From Pseudomonas aylmerensis (lineage in GTDB: Bacteria; Pseudomonadota; Gammaproteobacteria; Pseudomonadales; Pseudomonadaceae): a stretch of 64,000 bases of DNA. Of this stretch, positions 7,529 through 18,653 are shown in pieces. A program made the translations under genes and the position numbers. The notes beneath the pieces are model-generated. The model saw only the letters and a list, made by a program, of their open reading frames with translations. It ran no database searches and was not told where the DNA came from. Each line of letters opens with the position of its first letter. The first letter of the stretch is position 1. The stretch lies in contig NZ_MAUE01000048.1 in assembly GCF_001702265.1 (NCBI RefSeq), positions 124,001 through 188,000 on the forward strand, read 5' to 3'.

Positions 7529-9595
7529 ATGAAAAATAATAATAGCCTGCTACGCCACCTACCCTGGCTGGTGCTGGCAATTGTAGGAGCGTGCGCCCTG
7601 GGCGTAGTGGCCTTGCGCCGCGGCGAGGCGATCAACGCCTTGTGGATTGTGGTCGCTGCTGTGGCCATCTACCTGGTTGCATACCGTTACTACAGTCTGT
7701 TCATCGCTAACAACGTGATGCAACTCGATCCACGGCGGGCCACCCCCGCAGTGCTCAACAACGACGGTCTGGACTATGTGCCGACCAACAAACACATCCT
7801 TTTCGGTCACCACTTTGCGGCGATTGCCGGTGCAGGTCCGCTGGTCGGCCCGGTATTGGCGGCGCAAATGGGCTATCTGCCGGGCACCCTGTGGCTGATT
7901 GCCGGGGTGGTGCTGGCCGGTGCGGTGCAGGACTTCATGGTCCTGTTCCTGTCTACCCGTCGCAACGGCCGTTCCCTGGGGGATATGGTTCGCGAAGAGA
8001 TGGGCCGCATTCCGGGCACTATCGCGCTGTTCGGCTGCTTCCTGATCATGATCATCATCCTCGCGGTGCTGGCGCTGATCGTGGTCAAGGCCCTGGCCGA
8101 AAGCCCATGGGGCATCTTCACGGTCATGGCGACCATCCCGATCGCGATGTTCATGGGCGTGTACATGCGCTACATCCGCCCGGGTCGCATCGGTGAAATC
8201 TCGATCATCGGCGTGCTGTTGCTGCTGGGTTCGATCTGGCTGGGCGGGCAGATTGCCGCTGACCCGACCTGGGCCAAAGCCTTCACTTTCACCGGGATCC
8301 AGATTACCTGGATGCTGATCGGCTACGGTTTCGTCGCGGCGGTACTGCCGGTATGGCTGATCCTGGCGCCGCGTGACTACCTCTCCACGTTCCTCAAGAT
8401 CGGCACCATCATTGCCCTGGCGATCGGCATCCTGGTCACCATGCCAGAGCTGAAAATGCCGGCCCTGACCCAGTTCATCGACGGCACCGGCCCGGTGTGG
8501 AAGGGCGGCCTGTTCCCGTTCCTGTTCATCACCATCGCCTGTGGCGCGGTCTCGGGTTTCCACGCGCTGATTTCCTCGGGCACCACGCCCAAGCTGCTGG
8601 ATAACGAAGTCAACGCCCGTTACATCGGCTACGGCGCGATGCTGATGGAGTCGTTCGTGGCCATCATGGCCATGGTCGCGGCTTCCGTGATTGAGCCTGG
8701 CGTGTACTTCGCCATGAACAGCCCGGCCGCTGTGGTCGGCGGTGACGTGATGACCGTGGCGCAAACCGTCAGCAGTTGGGGCTTTGCGATAACGCCTGAG
8801 GCATTGCAGGCCGTGGCCCATGACATCGGCGAGACCACCATCCTGGCGCGTGCCGGCGGTGCACCGACGCTGGCCGTGGGTATCGCGCAGATCCTGCACA
8901 GTGTGCTGCCGGGTGAAAACACCATGGCGTTCTGGTACCACTTTGCGATCCTGTTCGAGGCGTTGTTCATCCTCACGGCAGTCGACGCCGGCACCCGTGC
9001 CGGTCGCTTCATGCTGCAGGACCTGCTGGGTTCGTTCGTGCCGTCGCTCAAGCGCACCGAGTCGTGGACAGCCAACCTGATTGCCACCGCCGGTTGTGTG
9101 GCGATGTGGGGGTACCTGCTGTACCAGGGCGTGATCGACCCACTGGGCGGCATCAACACCTTGTGGCCGCTGTTCGGTATCTCCAACCAGATGCTGGCGG
9201 GTATCGCGCTGATGCTGGCGACCGTTGTACTGATCAAAATGAAACGCCAACGCTACATCTGGGTGACCATGCTGCCGGCCGTATGGCTGCTGATCTGCAC
9301 CACCACCGCAGGCTTCATCAAGCTGTTCGACGCCAACCCGGCGATCGGCTTCCTGTCGCTGGCGAAGAAGTACAGTGATGCGCTGGCCAACGGCCAGATC
9401 CTGGCCCCGGCCAAGAGCGTCGACCAGATGCAGCACGTGATCTGGAACGCCTACACCAACGCAACGCTGACAGCACTGTTCCTGTTCGTGGTATTCAGCA
9501 TCCTGTTCTATGCGCTCAAGGTCGGCGTCGCCGCCTGGGGCAACAAGGAACGTACGGATAAAGAAGCCCCGTTCCAGGCCGTACCGGACGCGTAA
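7529..9595 (+). CDS. cstA: carbon-starvation / pyruvate transporter CstA
   Basis: A 688-residue inner-membrane protein with many (about 16-18) hydrophobic segments, of the CstA/BtsT family. Family landmarks include TNKHILFGHHFAAIAGAGPLVGP and the loop SGFHALISSGTTPKLL. These transporters take up pyruvate and in some species peptides under carbon limitation. The ATG at 7529 precedes MKNNNSLLRHLPWL; the frame is open further upstream, but that extension has no family resemblance. A small YbdD-type gene follows 15 bp downstream, the usual partner arrangement. Confidence 0.93.
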   Translation: MKNNNSLLRHLPWLVLAIVGACALGVVALRRGEAINALWIVVAAVAIYLVAYRYYSLFIANNVMQLDPRRATPAVLNNDGLDYVPTNKHILFGHHFAAIAGAGPLVGPVLAAQMGYLPGTLWLIAGVVLAGAVQDFMVLFLSTRRNGRSLGDMVREEMGRIPGTIALFGCFLIMIIILAVLALIVVKALAESPWGIFTVMATIPIAMFMGVYMRYIRPGRIGEISIIGVLLLLGSIWLGGQIAADPTWAKAFTFTGIQITWMLIGYGFVAAVLPVWLILAPRDYLSTFLKIGTIIALAIGILVTMPELKMPALTQFIDGTGPVWKGGLFPFLFITIACGAVSGFHALISSGTTPKLLDNEVNARYIGYGAMLMESFVAIMAMVAASVIEPGVYFAMNSPAAVVGGDVMTVAQTVSSWGFAITPEALQAVAHDIGETTILARAGGAPTLAVGIAQILHSVLPGENTMAFWYHFAILFEALFILTAVDAGTRAGRFMLQDLLGSFVPSLKRTESWTANLIATAGCVAMWGYLLYQGVIDPLGGINTLWPLFGISNQMLAGIALMLATVVLIKMKRQRYIWVTMLPAVWLLICTTTAGFIKLFDANPAIGFLSLAKKYSDALANGQILAPAKSVDQMQHVIWNAYTNATLTALFLFVVFSILFYALKVGVAAWGNKERTDKEAPFQAVPDA

Positions 9596-9610
9596 ACGAG
9601 GATTGCAGCC

Positions 9611-9808
9611 ATGTTCAATGACATCAGTCGCCTCGGTAAATACCTCGGTCAGGCCGCGCGCCTGATGGTCGGCATGCCCGACTACGACACCTACGTCGAG
9701 CATATGCAAACCAAGCACCCGGACAAACCGGTGATGGACTACAAGGCGTTCTTCCGGGAACGCCAGGAAGCCCGTTACGGTGGCAAGGGTGGGCCCAAGT
9801 GCTGCTAA
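9611..9808 (+). CDS. small YbdD/YjiX-family partner of CstA
   Basis: A 65-residue soluble protein of the YbdD/YjiX (DUF466) family, recognisable by the MVGMPDYDTYVEHMQTKHP segment and the Cys-Cys C-terminus (KGGPKCC). It lies 15 bp after cstA and is surely co-transcribed. In enterobacteria such small proteins are linked with the BtsT/CstA transporters and are needed for their function; the mechanism is not settled. Confidence 0.9.
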   Translation: MFNDISRLGKYLGQAARLMVGMPDYDTYVEHMQTKHPDKPVMDYKAFFRERQEARYGGKGGPKCC

Positions 9809-9836
9809 CCCGGTACCCGGGTTGGCGGTGACTCCA

Positions 9837-9926
9837 TGTGGGAGCGGGCTTGCTCGCGAAGGCGGTCTGTCAGTTGATGCATACTTCGACTGATACACCG
9901 CCTTCGCGAGCAAGCCCGCTCCCACA
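9837..9926. repeat. head-to-head REP pair (BIME)
   Basis: Two near-perfect inverted copies of the REP GTGGGAGCGGGCTTGCTCGC face each other with about 30 bp between them. They separate the cstA operon from yjiA. The same pair type recurs at 12393 and 18387. Confidence 0.9.
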
Positions 9927-9964
9927 TTTGTTTTGTGTTCTTTCAGTTATCAGGAGAACTGTCT

Positions 9965-10924
9965 TTGTCCTCTCCCATCCCCGTCACCGTCCTCAGCGGC
10001 TTCCTCGGCGCCGGCAAGACCACCTTGCTGCGCCATCTGCTCAAGGCCGAGCACGGCTTGAAAATCGCCGTGATCGAAAACGAATTCAGTGACGCCGGAA
10101 TCGATACCCAACTGTTGGGTACAGAACCGGTGCAAGTCATGACCCTGTCCAACGGCTGCGTGTGCTGCACCATCCACACCGACCTGACCAAAGCCCTGTA
10201 CCTGCTGCTGGAACGCCTGGACAGCGGCGAGATCGCCTTCGACCGCCTGGTGATCGAGTGCACCGGCCTGGCCGATCCGGCGCCGGTGGCGCAGACCTTT
10301 TTTATCGATGAAGAACTGCGTGAGCGCTACATCCTCGACGGCATCATCACCCTGGTGGACGCGGCGCATGCCGAGCACCACCTGACCCAGACCATCGCCC
10401 AGGCCCAGATCGGTTTTGCCGACCGCCTGCTGGTGAGCAAGCGTGACCTGGTGGACGACGCCACCTTCGAGGCCCTCAGCGAGCGCCTGACCCGCATCAA
10501 CCGCCGCGCGCCGATTCGTGTGGTGGACCATGGCGCCATCGACCTGGCCGAGTTGCTCGATGTCCGCGGCTTCAACCTCAACGCCGGCATGAGCCTGCGC
10601 CCGGTGAGTGCGGCGCCGTCCATCGACCGTATCTCCAGCCTGGTGCTGCGCACCGAGCAGCCGCTGGATATCGACCGCCTCAGTGAGTTCATGAATGAAC
10701 TGCTGGAAGACCACGGCAAGCAGCTGCTGCGCTACAAGGGCGTGCTGAACATTGCCGGAGAGGACCGGCGCATGGTGTTCCAAGGCGTGCTGAAGCTCTA
10801 CGGGTTCGATTGGGACACCGAGTGGGCCGAGGGCGAGGTGCGCGAGAGTGTGATTGTGTTTATTGCCGATGAGTTGCCCGAAGACAAAATCCGCGAAGGG
10901 TTTGCACGGGTTTACCAATCCTGA
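9965..10924 (+). CDS. yjiA: G3E-family P-loop GTPase (YjiA/CobW type)
   Basis: A 319-residue GTPase of the COG0523 metal-chaperone/insertase group. Walker A is GFLGAGKTT at residues 9-17, the metal-binding CxCC motif is in NGCVCCTIHTDL, and the guanine-recognition motif is SKRDLVD. The C-terminal CobW domain is complete. I choose the TTG at 9965 because AGGAG lies 8-9 bases upstream of it, whereas the in-frame GTG at 9935 lies before that site; the resulting length equals E. coli YjiA. The metal served is unknown. No zinc-starvation (Zur) site was recognised. Confidence 0.85.
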   Translation: MSSPIPVTVLSGFLGAGKTTLLRHLLKAEHGLKIAVIENEFSDAGIDTQLLGTEPVQVMTLSNGCVCCTIHTDLTKALYLLLERLDSGEIAFDRLVIECTGLADPAPVAQTFFIDEELRERYILDGIITLVDAAHAEHHLTQTIAQAQIGFADRLLVSKRDLVDDATFEALSERLTRINRRAPIRVVDHGAIDLAELLDVRGFNLNAGMSLRPVSAAPSIDRISSLVLRTEQPLDIDRLSEFMNELLEDHGKQLLRYKGVLNIAGEDRRMVFQGVLKLYGFDWDTEWAEGEVRESVIVFIADELPEDKIREGFARVYQS

Positions 10925-10953
10925 TCGTTCCCACGCGGAGCGTGGGAACGATC
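10923..10953. repeat. 31-bp perfect palindromic repeat
   Basis: GATCGTTCCCACGC and its reverse complement flank a 3-base centre directly after the yjiA stop. This palindrome type is common between genes of fluorescent pseudomonads. A bare half (GATCGTTCCCACG) is also seen at about 20519. Confidence 0.8.
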
Positions 10954-10960
10954 GAGCCAC

Positions 10961-10991
10961 AAAAAAGCCCGGCTCTTGAGCCGGGCTTTTT
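10961..10991. terminator. bidirectional terminator between yjiA and glyA
   Basis: AAAAAAGCCCGGCTC, TTGA loop, then GAGCCGGGCTTTTT form a stem with A-tract before and T-tract after, so it can end transcription from both convergent genes. Confidence 0.9.
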
Positions 10992-11008
10992 CATTCAAGC
11001 AACTGCAA

Positions 11009-12262
11009 TCAAGCGCCGTAGACCGGCAGCTTCTTGCAGATGGCCTTGACCTTCTCACGGACCGCGTCGATCACGGCTTCGTTGTTCAGGTCTGCCAGGA
11101 TGTCGCAGATCCAGCCGGCCAGTTCCTTGCACTCTGCTTCTTTAAAGCCACGAGTGGTCACAGCCGGAGTACCGAAGCGCAGGCCGGAGGTGACGAACGG
11201 CGAACGTGGGTCGTTCGGCACGGAGTTTTTGTTCACGGTGATGAAGGCTTTGCCCAGGGCAGCGTCAGCATCTTTACCGGAGATGTCCTGCTTGATCAGC
11301 GACAGCAGGAACAGGTGGTTCTCGGTACCGCCGGAAACCACGTCGAAGCCGCGTTCGATAAACACGCTGGCCATGGTCTGGGCGTTCTTCACCACTTGTT
11401 GCTGGTAAGTCTTGAACTCAGGCTGCAGGGCTTCCTTGAAGCAGATCGCTTTAGCTGCGATCACGTGCTCCAGCGGGCCACCCTGGGCGCCCGGGAAGAC
11501 GGCGGAGTTCAGCTTCTTCTCGATGTCGGCGTTGGCGCGCGCCAGGATCAGGCCGCCACGTGGACCGCGCAGGGTCTTGTGCGTGGTGGTGGTCACGACG
11601 TCGGCGTAAGGCACTGGGTTCGGGTAGACGCCAGCGGCGACCAGACCGGCTACGTGAGCCATGTCGACGAACAGGTAGGCGCCGACTTTGTCAGCGATCT
11701 CACGGAAGCGTGGGAAATCCAGGATCTGCGAGTAGGCAGAGAAACCGGCCACGATCATTTTTGGCTTGTGCTCGACCGCCAGGCGCTCGACTTCGTCGTA
11801 GTCGATCAGGCCGTTGGCATCGATACCGTATTGAACGGCGTTGTACAGCTTGCCCGAGGAGGAAACGCTGGCGCCGTGGGTCAGGTGACCGCCGTGGGCC
11901 AGGCTCATGCCCAGGATGGTGTCGCCGCCTTGCAGCAGGGCCAGGTACACGGCGCTGTTGGCTTGGGAGCCGGCGTGTGGCTGGACGTTGGCGTAATCGG
12001 CGCCGAACAGTTCCTTGGCACGGTCGATGGCCAATTGCTCAACCACGTCGACGTACTCGCAACCGCCGTAGTAGCGCTTGCCTGGGTAGCCTTCGGCGTA
12101 CTTGTTGGTCAGAACCGAGCCTTGAGCCTCCATCACCGCAGGGCTGGTGTAGTTTTCCGAAGCGATCAGCTCAATGTGCTCTTCCTGGCGCACGGCTTCT
12201 TGCTCCATGGCGGCGAAGAGATCGGCGTCGTACTTGGCAATAGTCAAATCACGGCTGAACAT
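11009..12262 (-). CDS. glyA: serine hydroxymethyltransferase
   Basis: A 417-residue PLP enzyme converting serine and tetrahydrofolate to glycine and 5,10-methylene-tetrahydrofolate in the cytoplasm. The PLP lysine is K229 in VVTTTTHKTLRGPRGG, at the same number as in E. coli. Other landmarks are IELIASENYTSPAVMEAQGS and TNKYAEGYPGKRYYGG. The ATG at 12262 has a GAGGA site 6 bases away. By position next to morA this corresponds to one of the two glyA paralogues of pseudomonads (glyA2 of P. aeruginosa). Confidence 0.97.
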   Translation of the reverse strand: MFSRDLTIAKYDADLFAAMEQEAVRQEEHIELIASENYTSPAVMEAQGSVLTNKYAEGYPGKRYYGGCEYVDVVEQLAIDRAKELFGADYANVQPHAGSQANSAVYLALLQGGDTILGMSLAHGGHLTHGASVSSSGKLYNAVQYGIDANGLIDYDEVERLAVEHKPKMIVAGFSAYSQILDFPRFREIADKVGAYLFVDMAHVAGLVAAGVYPNPVPYADVVTTTTHKTLRGPRGGLILARANADIEKKLNSAVFPGAQGGPLEHVIAAKAICFKEALQPEFKTYQQQVVKNAQTMASVFIERGFDVVSGGTENHLFLLSLIKQDISGKDADAALGKAFITVNKNSVPNDPRSPFVTSGLRFGTPAVTTRGFKEAECKELAGWICDILADLNNEAVIDAVREKVKAICKKLPVYGA

Positions 12263-12392
12263 GGCGGTCCTCAAGGATCGGGGGCAGAAAAGGAGGGCAT
12301 TCTAACCCAATGGGTTTTAGATGGCATATGAAAGGACATCATGTCGCGGACAAGCGGGGCTCATCTGGGGATAGGTGGTGTTTGTTCGGGCC

Positions 12393-12481
12393 CCTTCGCG
12401 AGCAAGCCCGCTCCCACATTCAATCGGGTTCCTTCAGGTGGAATACGGTCTAATGTGGGAGCGGGCTTGCTCGCGAAGAGG
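12393..12481. repeat. REP pair between glyA and morA
   Basis: Inverted copies of CTTCGCGAGCAAGCCCGC and its complement enclose about 30 bp. They lie in the gap between morA's 3' end and glyA's 5' end. Confidence 0.9.
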
Positions 12482-12503
12482 CCATCCGCATCACCTGAGG
12501 ATT

Positions 12504-15500
12504 TCAGTCGAACATGAACAGCGCATCATTGCTGAATTGCGCCTCGAACCGATTCGCCGGCATCGGCCGGCCGAACAGGTAGCCCTGCACCTCGTCACAG
12601 CCGTGCTCACGCAGGAAATCCAGTTGCTCATGGGTTTCCACGCCCTCGGCGATCACTGCCAGGTTCAGGCTGTGGGCCATGGCGATAATGGCGCGGGCGA
12701 TCTGCGCGTCCTGCTCGCCGGACGGCAGGCCATCGACGAAGGTACGGTCGATTTTCAACACGTCGATGGGAAATTGCTTGAGGTAGTTGAGCGACGAATA
12801 GCCAGTACCGAAGTCGTCTACCGCAATGCTCAGGCCGAGGTTTTTCAGGCTGTCGAGGATGTGCATGGCTTCGTTGACTTCGCGCATCAGGATACTTTCG
12901 GTCAGCTCCAGCTCCAGGCACGCCGGCGGCAGGCCGGTGTCCTTGAGGATGGTGGCGATGCGCGTGCCCAGTTGGCCGTCGGAGAACTGCCGCGCGGAGA
13001 TGTTCACCGAGACTTTCGGCACGCGGACCTTGTTCTGGTGCCAGGTCTTGAGCTGGCGGCACGCCTCGCTGATCACCCAGTCGCCCACGTCGACCACCAG
13101 GCCCAATTCCTCCAGCACCGGGATGAAGTCGCCCGGTGGCACCAGCCCGCGACGCGGATGGCGCCAGCGCAGCAGGGCCTCGGCGCCGGTCAGGCGTTTG
13201 CCGTCGCCGCTGAACTGCGGCTGGTAATAGAGTACGAATTCGTTCTGGTCCAGCGCATGGCGCAGATCGCTTTCCAGCTCCAGGCGCTCCAGGGCGCTGG
13301 CGTTCATGTCGGCCTGGTAGAACTGGAAGTTGTTTTTGCCGCGTTCCTTGGCGTGATACATCGCCGTGTCGGCGTTCTTCATCAGTTGGCTCAGTTCGTT
13401 GCCGTCCTGCGGGCTCAAGGCGATGCCGATACTCGCGGTCACGAAGAACTCGCGGCCTTCCAGCACGAACGGCTTGACCAGGCTGGCGAGGATCTGCTCG
13501 GCCACGTGGATCGCGCGGTTCAACGCCATTTCGCGGTTGACCCGTGGTTGCAGGAGCAAGGTGAACTCGTCGCCGCCCATGCGTGCCACGGTGTCGTCTT
13601 CGGCCACGCAGCCGAGCAGGCGGGTCGCCATTTCCTTGAGCATGCGGTCGCCGGCGGCGTGGCCCAGGGAGTCGTTGATCGGTTTGAAGCGGTCGAGGTC
13701 GAGGAACATCAACACCACCCACGACTTCTGCCGCTCGGCCGACTGCAGCGCAGTGTGCAGGCGGTCCTGGAACAGCGTGCGGTTGGGCAGGTGGGTCAGG
13801 GCGTCGTAGTACGCCAGGCGGTGGATACGCTGTTCGCTGGCCTTGCGCTCGCTGATGTCACTGAAGAAGCACACGTAGCTGGCCAGGTCGCCTTCGTCGT
13901 CGAACACCGCCGTGATGCCGACCCAGGCCGGGTAATGCTCGCCGTTACGGCGCTTGAGCCAGACTTCGCCTTCCCAGGTGCTGTGCTGGTGCAGTTGCTT
14001 GAGCACGTAGCGCAGGTGGGCTTCCTGTTGTTCGTCGACGGTGAGCATGTTCGGCAATTGATCGAGGACATCCGTCACCGCGTAGCCGCTGACCCGGCTG
14101 AACGCCTCGTTGGCCTGCACGATATAGCCGGCCGGGTCGGTGATCAGGATCGCCGAGGTGGAGTGCTCGAATACCGTGGCCGCCATGCGCAGGTCTTTTT
14201 CGGCGCGGCGTTGCTGGCTGATATCACGGCCCACGCCGAGGATGCCCTCGAAGGCGCCGTGCTCGTCCCAGACCAGCACCAGGCGCAGTTCGATCGGCAC
14301 TTTGCGACCGTCGGCGCGCAGGCAGTCGAACAGGAACAGCTGGGTCTGTATTTCATCACGCAGGCGGTTCAGCGCCTCGGGATCGCCGAGTGCGCGGCTG
14401 ACCTGTTCCACCAGGCTGTAGATGCCGGTCAATTGCTGCGGGTTGGCAATGATCGATTGCCAGCCGTTCTTGAACACCCATTCCACGTCGTAACCGAGCA
14501 CCGCGTTGACCGACGGGCTGATGTAGTTGAGGGCCAACTGGCTGTCGGTGGAGCAGATCACGTCGCTGATGCTTTCGGCCAGCATGCGGTAGCGCTGTTC
14601 GCTGTCGCGCAGGGACTCGCTGGCTTCGATCTGGTCGGTGATGTCCTTGGCCACGCCGATGATGCGCGTGACCAGCGCGGTCTTGTCCCGGGCCAGGGCC
14701 TGCTCGCGGATATCAAATCGTCGCCACTGGTTATTGCGATGGCGAAAGCGCAGCTGGCATTGCAGTTGGGTGGTGTAGCCGATCTCGCGCTGTTGCTGGC
14801 GCAAGTCGTGGTAATGCTCGGCGTCCTCGGGGTGCAGCAGGATTTCCCAGAAGTACTCGCCCATTTGCTGCAGTTCGGCCTTGTTATAGCCGAGGGTGTG
14901 GCCCAGGTGGTGGTTGCTGAAAATCATGCGCTGGCTGATCACATCCTGCACATACAGGTGGTCGGGCACGGTGCGCACTACATCCGACCAAAAGCTTTCA
15001 CGCTCCACCAGCGACAGTTCGATCAGCTTGCGGCTGGTGATATCGCTGATGCTGAGGATCACTGCCTTGAAATCATCCTGTTGCTCGGGCAGGCGCATCA
15101 CCAGCCACAGGTATTGCTCGTTGCCGGCCACGTCCTTGAGCTGGATTTCCAGCTCCAGCTGGTGCTGTTGGGTGAGCACGGCCTCGAGTATCTGGTAGCC
15201 GATGGAGGTGGCGTTGCGCGGGCAATCATCGACCAGCCGCTCCCAGGCTTCTTCGCAGGAGCCGACATTCAACAGGCGCACCGCGACCTGGTTGACCTCG
15301 GTGATGCGCAGTTCCTTGAGCAGTTGCTGGCGTTCGAGCGGGTTGTCCTGCAGCCAGGCCTTGAGCTGTTCGCGGGTCTGCAGCTGTGCCCGGTCGAAGC
15401 AGGCATTCAGGCCCGACAGGTCGAGCACGCACAAGGCCACGCCGGTGCCTTCGAAAATATCCTGGTAGCGCCGCCGGCCCTCATGCACCTGGCGCTGGCG

Positions 15501-16355
15501 GCGGCGCATGTTCAGCAGCACGATCACCGGGATCAGGGAAAACGCCAGGCCCAGCAGGCATTTGCCGATGAACGCCGGCAGCAGTTGTTCCAGCACGGCG
15601 GTGCGGTCGAACAGCCCGCGCAATTGCCAGTCGCTTTTGCTCAGGGGCGTGACCAGCACGCTTTTATTCAACTCGTCGGGGGTGAGGGCGCTGGCCCACT
15701 GGGCCGGCATGCCGCTGTCGCGACTGATGACACGGTGGTTGATGCGGTTCTCGATGGCCCACATGGGGCGCTGGCCCTGGCCGTCCTGGCGGGTGAGGCT
15801 GGTCAGGTAATTGGGTGCCAGGCGCAGCACCCAGTACATCCTGGAACCGCCGCTGGGCTGGTGCAGCAATAGATAGATGATGGCGCCGTCGTTGTTGTTG
15901 CTCAGGTAGTAGGACTGGGCGTGGCTGCGCTGCACCAGTTCTTCTAGCCAGGGGCCGTCCTGGCTGTCGTTGGCGCTGTCGCTGATCATCGCGCCGCTGG
16001 GGGCGAGCAGGGCGATGCTGCGCAGTTCCGGCAGCGAACGTTGCAGGGTGCGCATCAATGCCTGTTGCTGTTCGCTGTCGCGCGGTGGCTCGACCATCGG
16101 CAGCAGGTTCAGGGCGATTTTTGCGCTCAGGCCCATATTCAGGCTGATCTGCTCAGCCAGGTCGGCGCTGTAGTCGATGGTGTATTGCTGCTGGTTCTTC
16201 TGGTTCTGCTGCAACTGGTCCAGCAGTTGCCAGAACAATAATGCGAGCAACATGAGGACAAGCGTCGCCAACGCGCCTTTGAGGGTGCCGTGCAGGGGCG
16301 CTCCCGGCGCTATATGAGCGGCGCGCAGGGGAGTGGGCGGCGTGACTTTGGACAA
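12504..16355 (-). CDS. morA: membrane-bound PAS-GGDEF-EAL c-di-GMP enzyme MorA
   Basis: A 1283-residue inner-membrane regulator matching MorA in length, order and synteny. Membrane segments lie at about 28-48 and 257-285, enclosing a periplasmic sensor region. Several PAS/PAC modules follow (about 290-800), then a diguanylate cyclase domain with intact GGDEF at 927-931 and a phosphodiesterase domain with EAL at 1059-1061 and DDFGTGYSSL later on. The inhibitory I-site position (RxxD, ending six residues before GGDEF) reads AEDD, so product inhibition is probably absent. MorA controls flagellar timing, motility and biofilm formation in P. putida and P. aeruginosa. Both catalytic domains look intact, so net activity cannot be told from sequence. 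Confidence 0.92.
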   Translation of the reverse strand: MSKVTPPTPLRAAHIAPGAPLHGTLKGALATLVLMLLALLFWQLLDQLQQNQKNQQQYTIDYSADLAEQISLNMGLSAKIALNLLPMVEPPRDSEQQQALMRTLQRSLPELRSIALLAPSGAMISDSANDSQDGPWLEELVQRSHAQSYYLSNNNDGAIIYLLLHQPSGGSRMYWVLRLAPNYLTSLTRQDGQGQRPMWAIENRINHRVISRDSGMPAQWASALTPDELNKSVLVTPLSKSDWQLRGLFDRTAVLEQLLPAFIGKCLLGLAFSLIPVIVLLNMRRRQRQVHEGRRRYQDIFEGTGVALCVLDLSGLNACFDRAQLQTREQLKAWLQDNPLERQQLLKELRITEVNQVAVRLLNVGSCEEAWERLVDDCPRNATSIGYQILEAVLTQQHQLELEIQLKDVAGNEQYLWLVMRLPEQQDDFKAVILSISDITSRKLIELSLVERESFWSDVVRTVPDHLYVQDVISQRMIFSNHHLGHTLGYNKAELQQMGEYFWEILLHPEDAEHYHDLRQQQREIGYTTQLQCQLRFRHRNNQWRRFDIREQALARDKTALVTRIIGVAKDITDQIEASESLRDSEQRYRMLAESISDVICSTDSQLALNYISPSVNAVLGYDVEWVFKNGWQSIIANPQQLTGIYSLVEQVSRALGDPEALNRLRDEIQTQLFLFDCLRADGRKVPIELRLVLVWDEHGAFEGILGVGRDISQQRRAEKDLRMAATVFEHSTSAILITDPAGYIVQANEAFSRVSGYAVTDVLDQLPNMLTVDEQQEAHLRYVLKQLHQHSTWEGEVWLKRRNGEHYPAWVGITAVFDDEGDLASYVCFFSDISERKASEQRIHRLAYYDALTHLPNRTLFQDRLHTALQSAERQKSWVVLMFLDLDRFKPINDSLGHAAGDRMLKEMATRLLGCVAEDDTVARMGGDEFTLLLQPRVNREMALNRAIHVAEQILASLVKPFVLEGREFFVTASIGIALSPQDGNELSQLMKNADTAMYHAKERGKNNFQFYQADMNASALERLELESDLRHALDQNEFVLYYQPQFSGDGKRLTGAEALLRWRHPRRGLVPPGDFIPVLEELGLVVDVGDWVISEACRQLKTWHQNKVRVPKVSVNISARQFSDGQLGTRIATILKDTGLPPACLELELTESILMREVNEAMHILDSLKNLGLSIAVDDFGTGYSSLNYLKQFPIDVLKIDRTFVDGLPSGEQDAQIARAIIAMAHSLNLAVIAEGVETHEQLDFLREHGCDEVQGYLFGRPMPANRFEAQFSNDALFMFD

Positions 16356-16640
16356 GCTGTGATCCTGCGGTTTGGCTGGACTGGCGCGCGACGTGCACTA
16401 TAAGCCGGACGCCCGGAGGGCGGCTAGCATGCCTTGACTTGTGGCAAAGTGCCAGCCCCGCCTGGCTGGACTGGCCCAGCGCATTCAGGTAGCTTTGCCG
16501 GTTACGCGGGGGCGTTCCAGCCCCAGACATTCAGGCTTTTTCCGCACGCAGGCATTGATTACCGTCAACGGCCCGCGCGGCGCATGGCCTGGCACGGGCT
16601 TCGCCCGCTCAATTCATCAGTCACTGACGCTAGGTTCACC

Positions 16641-18305
<1,665 letters not shown>

Positions 18306-18325
18306 TTCGGGTGGGTGGTTAAAAA

Positions 18326-18353
18326 GCGGAGCCTTCGGGCTCCGTTTTTTTTG
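18326..18353 (+). terminator. terminator of ettA
   Basis: The stem CGGAGCC / GGCTCCG with a TTCG loop is followed by eight T residues, 20 bp after the ettA stop. Confidence 0.9.
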
Positions 18354-18653
18354 CGTGTTGCTCAGGCAGACCGAGTTGAATTCATTCGCGAGCAAGCCCG
18401 CTCCCACATTCGACCGCATTCCAAAGTGGGAACACATGTCAAATGTGGGAGCTGGCTTGCCTGCGATAGCGGGTTAACTGTTGGTGCAAGGCTTGGATTG
18501 AAATCCTCATTAAGGTGCAAAAACCGCCTGCATTTATATCCAATGCACCATTTAAATTCACAAAAGCGACATTTCGCCCTGTCGCGGTGCGACATGAATT
18601 GATAAAGTCCGGGACAAATCTCCTTTAACGACAATAAATTTGCCGAGACTTTC
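18354..18653. repeat. ettA-gdhA intergenic: REP pair and gdhA leader
   Basis: The first part (about 18387-18475) holds two facing REP elements, AGCAAGCCCGCTCCCAC and its counterpart GTGGGAGCTGGCTTGCC, of two slightly different classes. The remainder up to the gdhA start is AT-richer and should carry the gdhA promoter; I could not assign specific boxes. Confidence 0.75.

Noticed and set aside
7559..9925. Minus-strand open frame of 788 codons opposite cstA
   Set aside because: Composition is dominated by His/Arg/Asp/Gln, typical of antisense to membrane proteins in high-GC genomes.
12375..15872. Plus-strand open frame of about 1165 codons opposite morA
   Set aside because: morA has clear domains and motifs; the antisense frame is low-complexity His/Gln/Val-rich text without motifs.
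16586..16602. Sigma-54-like TGGCACGGGCTTCGC upstream of ettA
   Set aside because: Spacing is right, but the -12 half is TCGC rather than TTGC, and ettA is not known to be RpoN-dependent.
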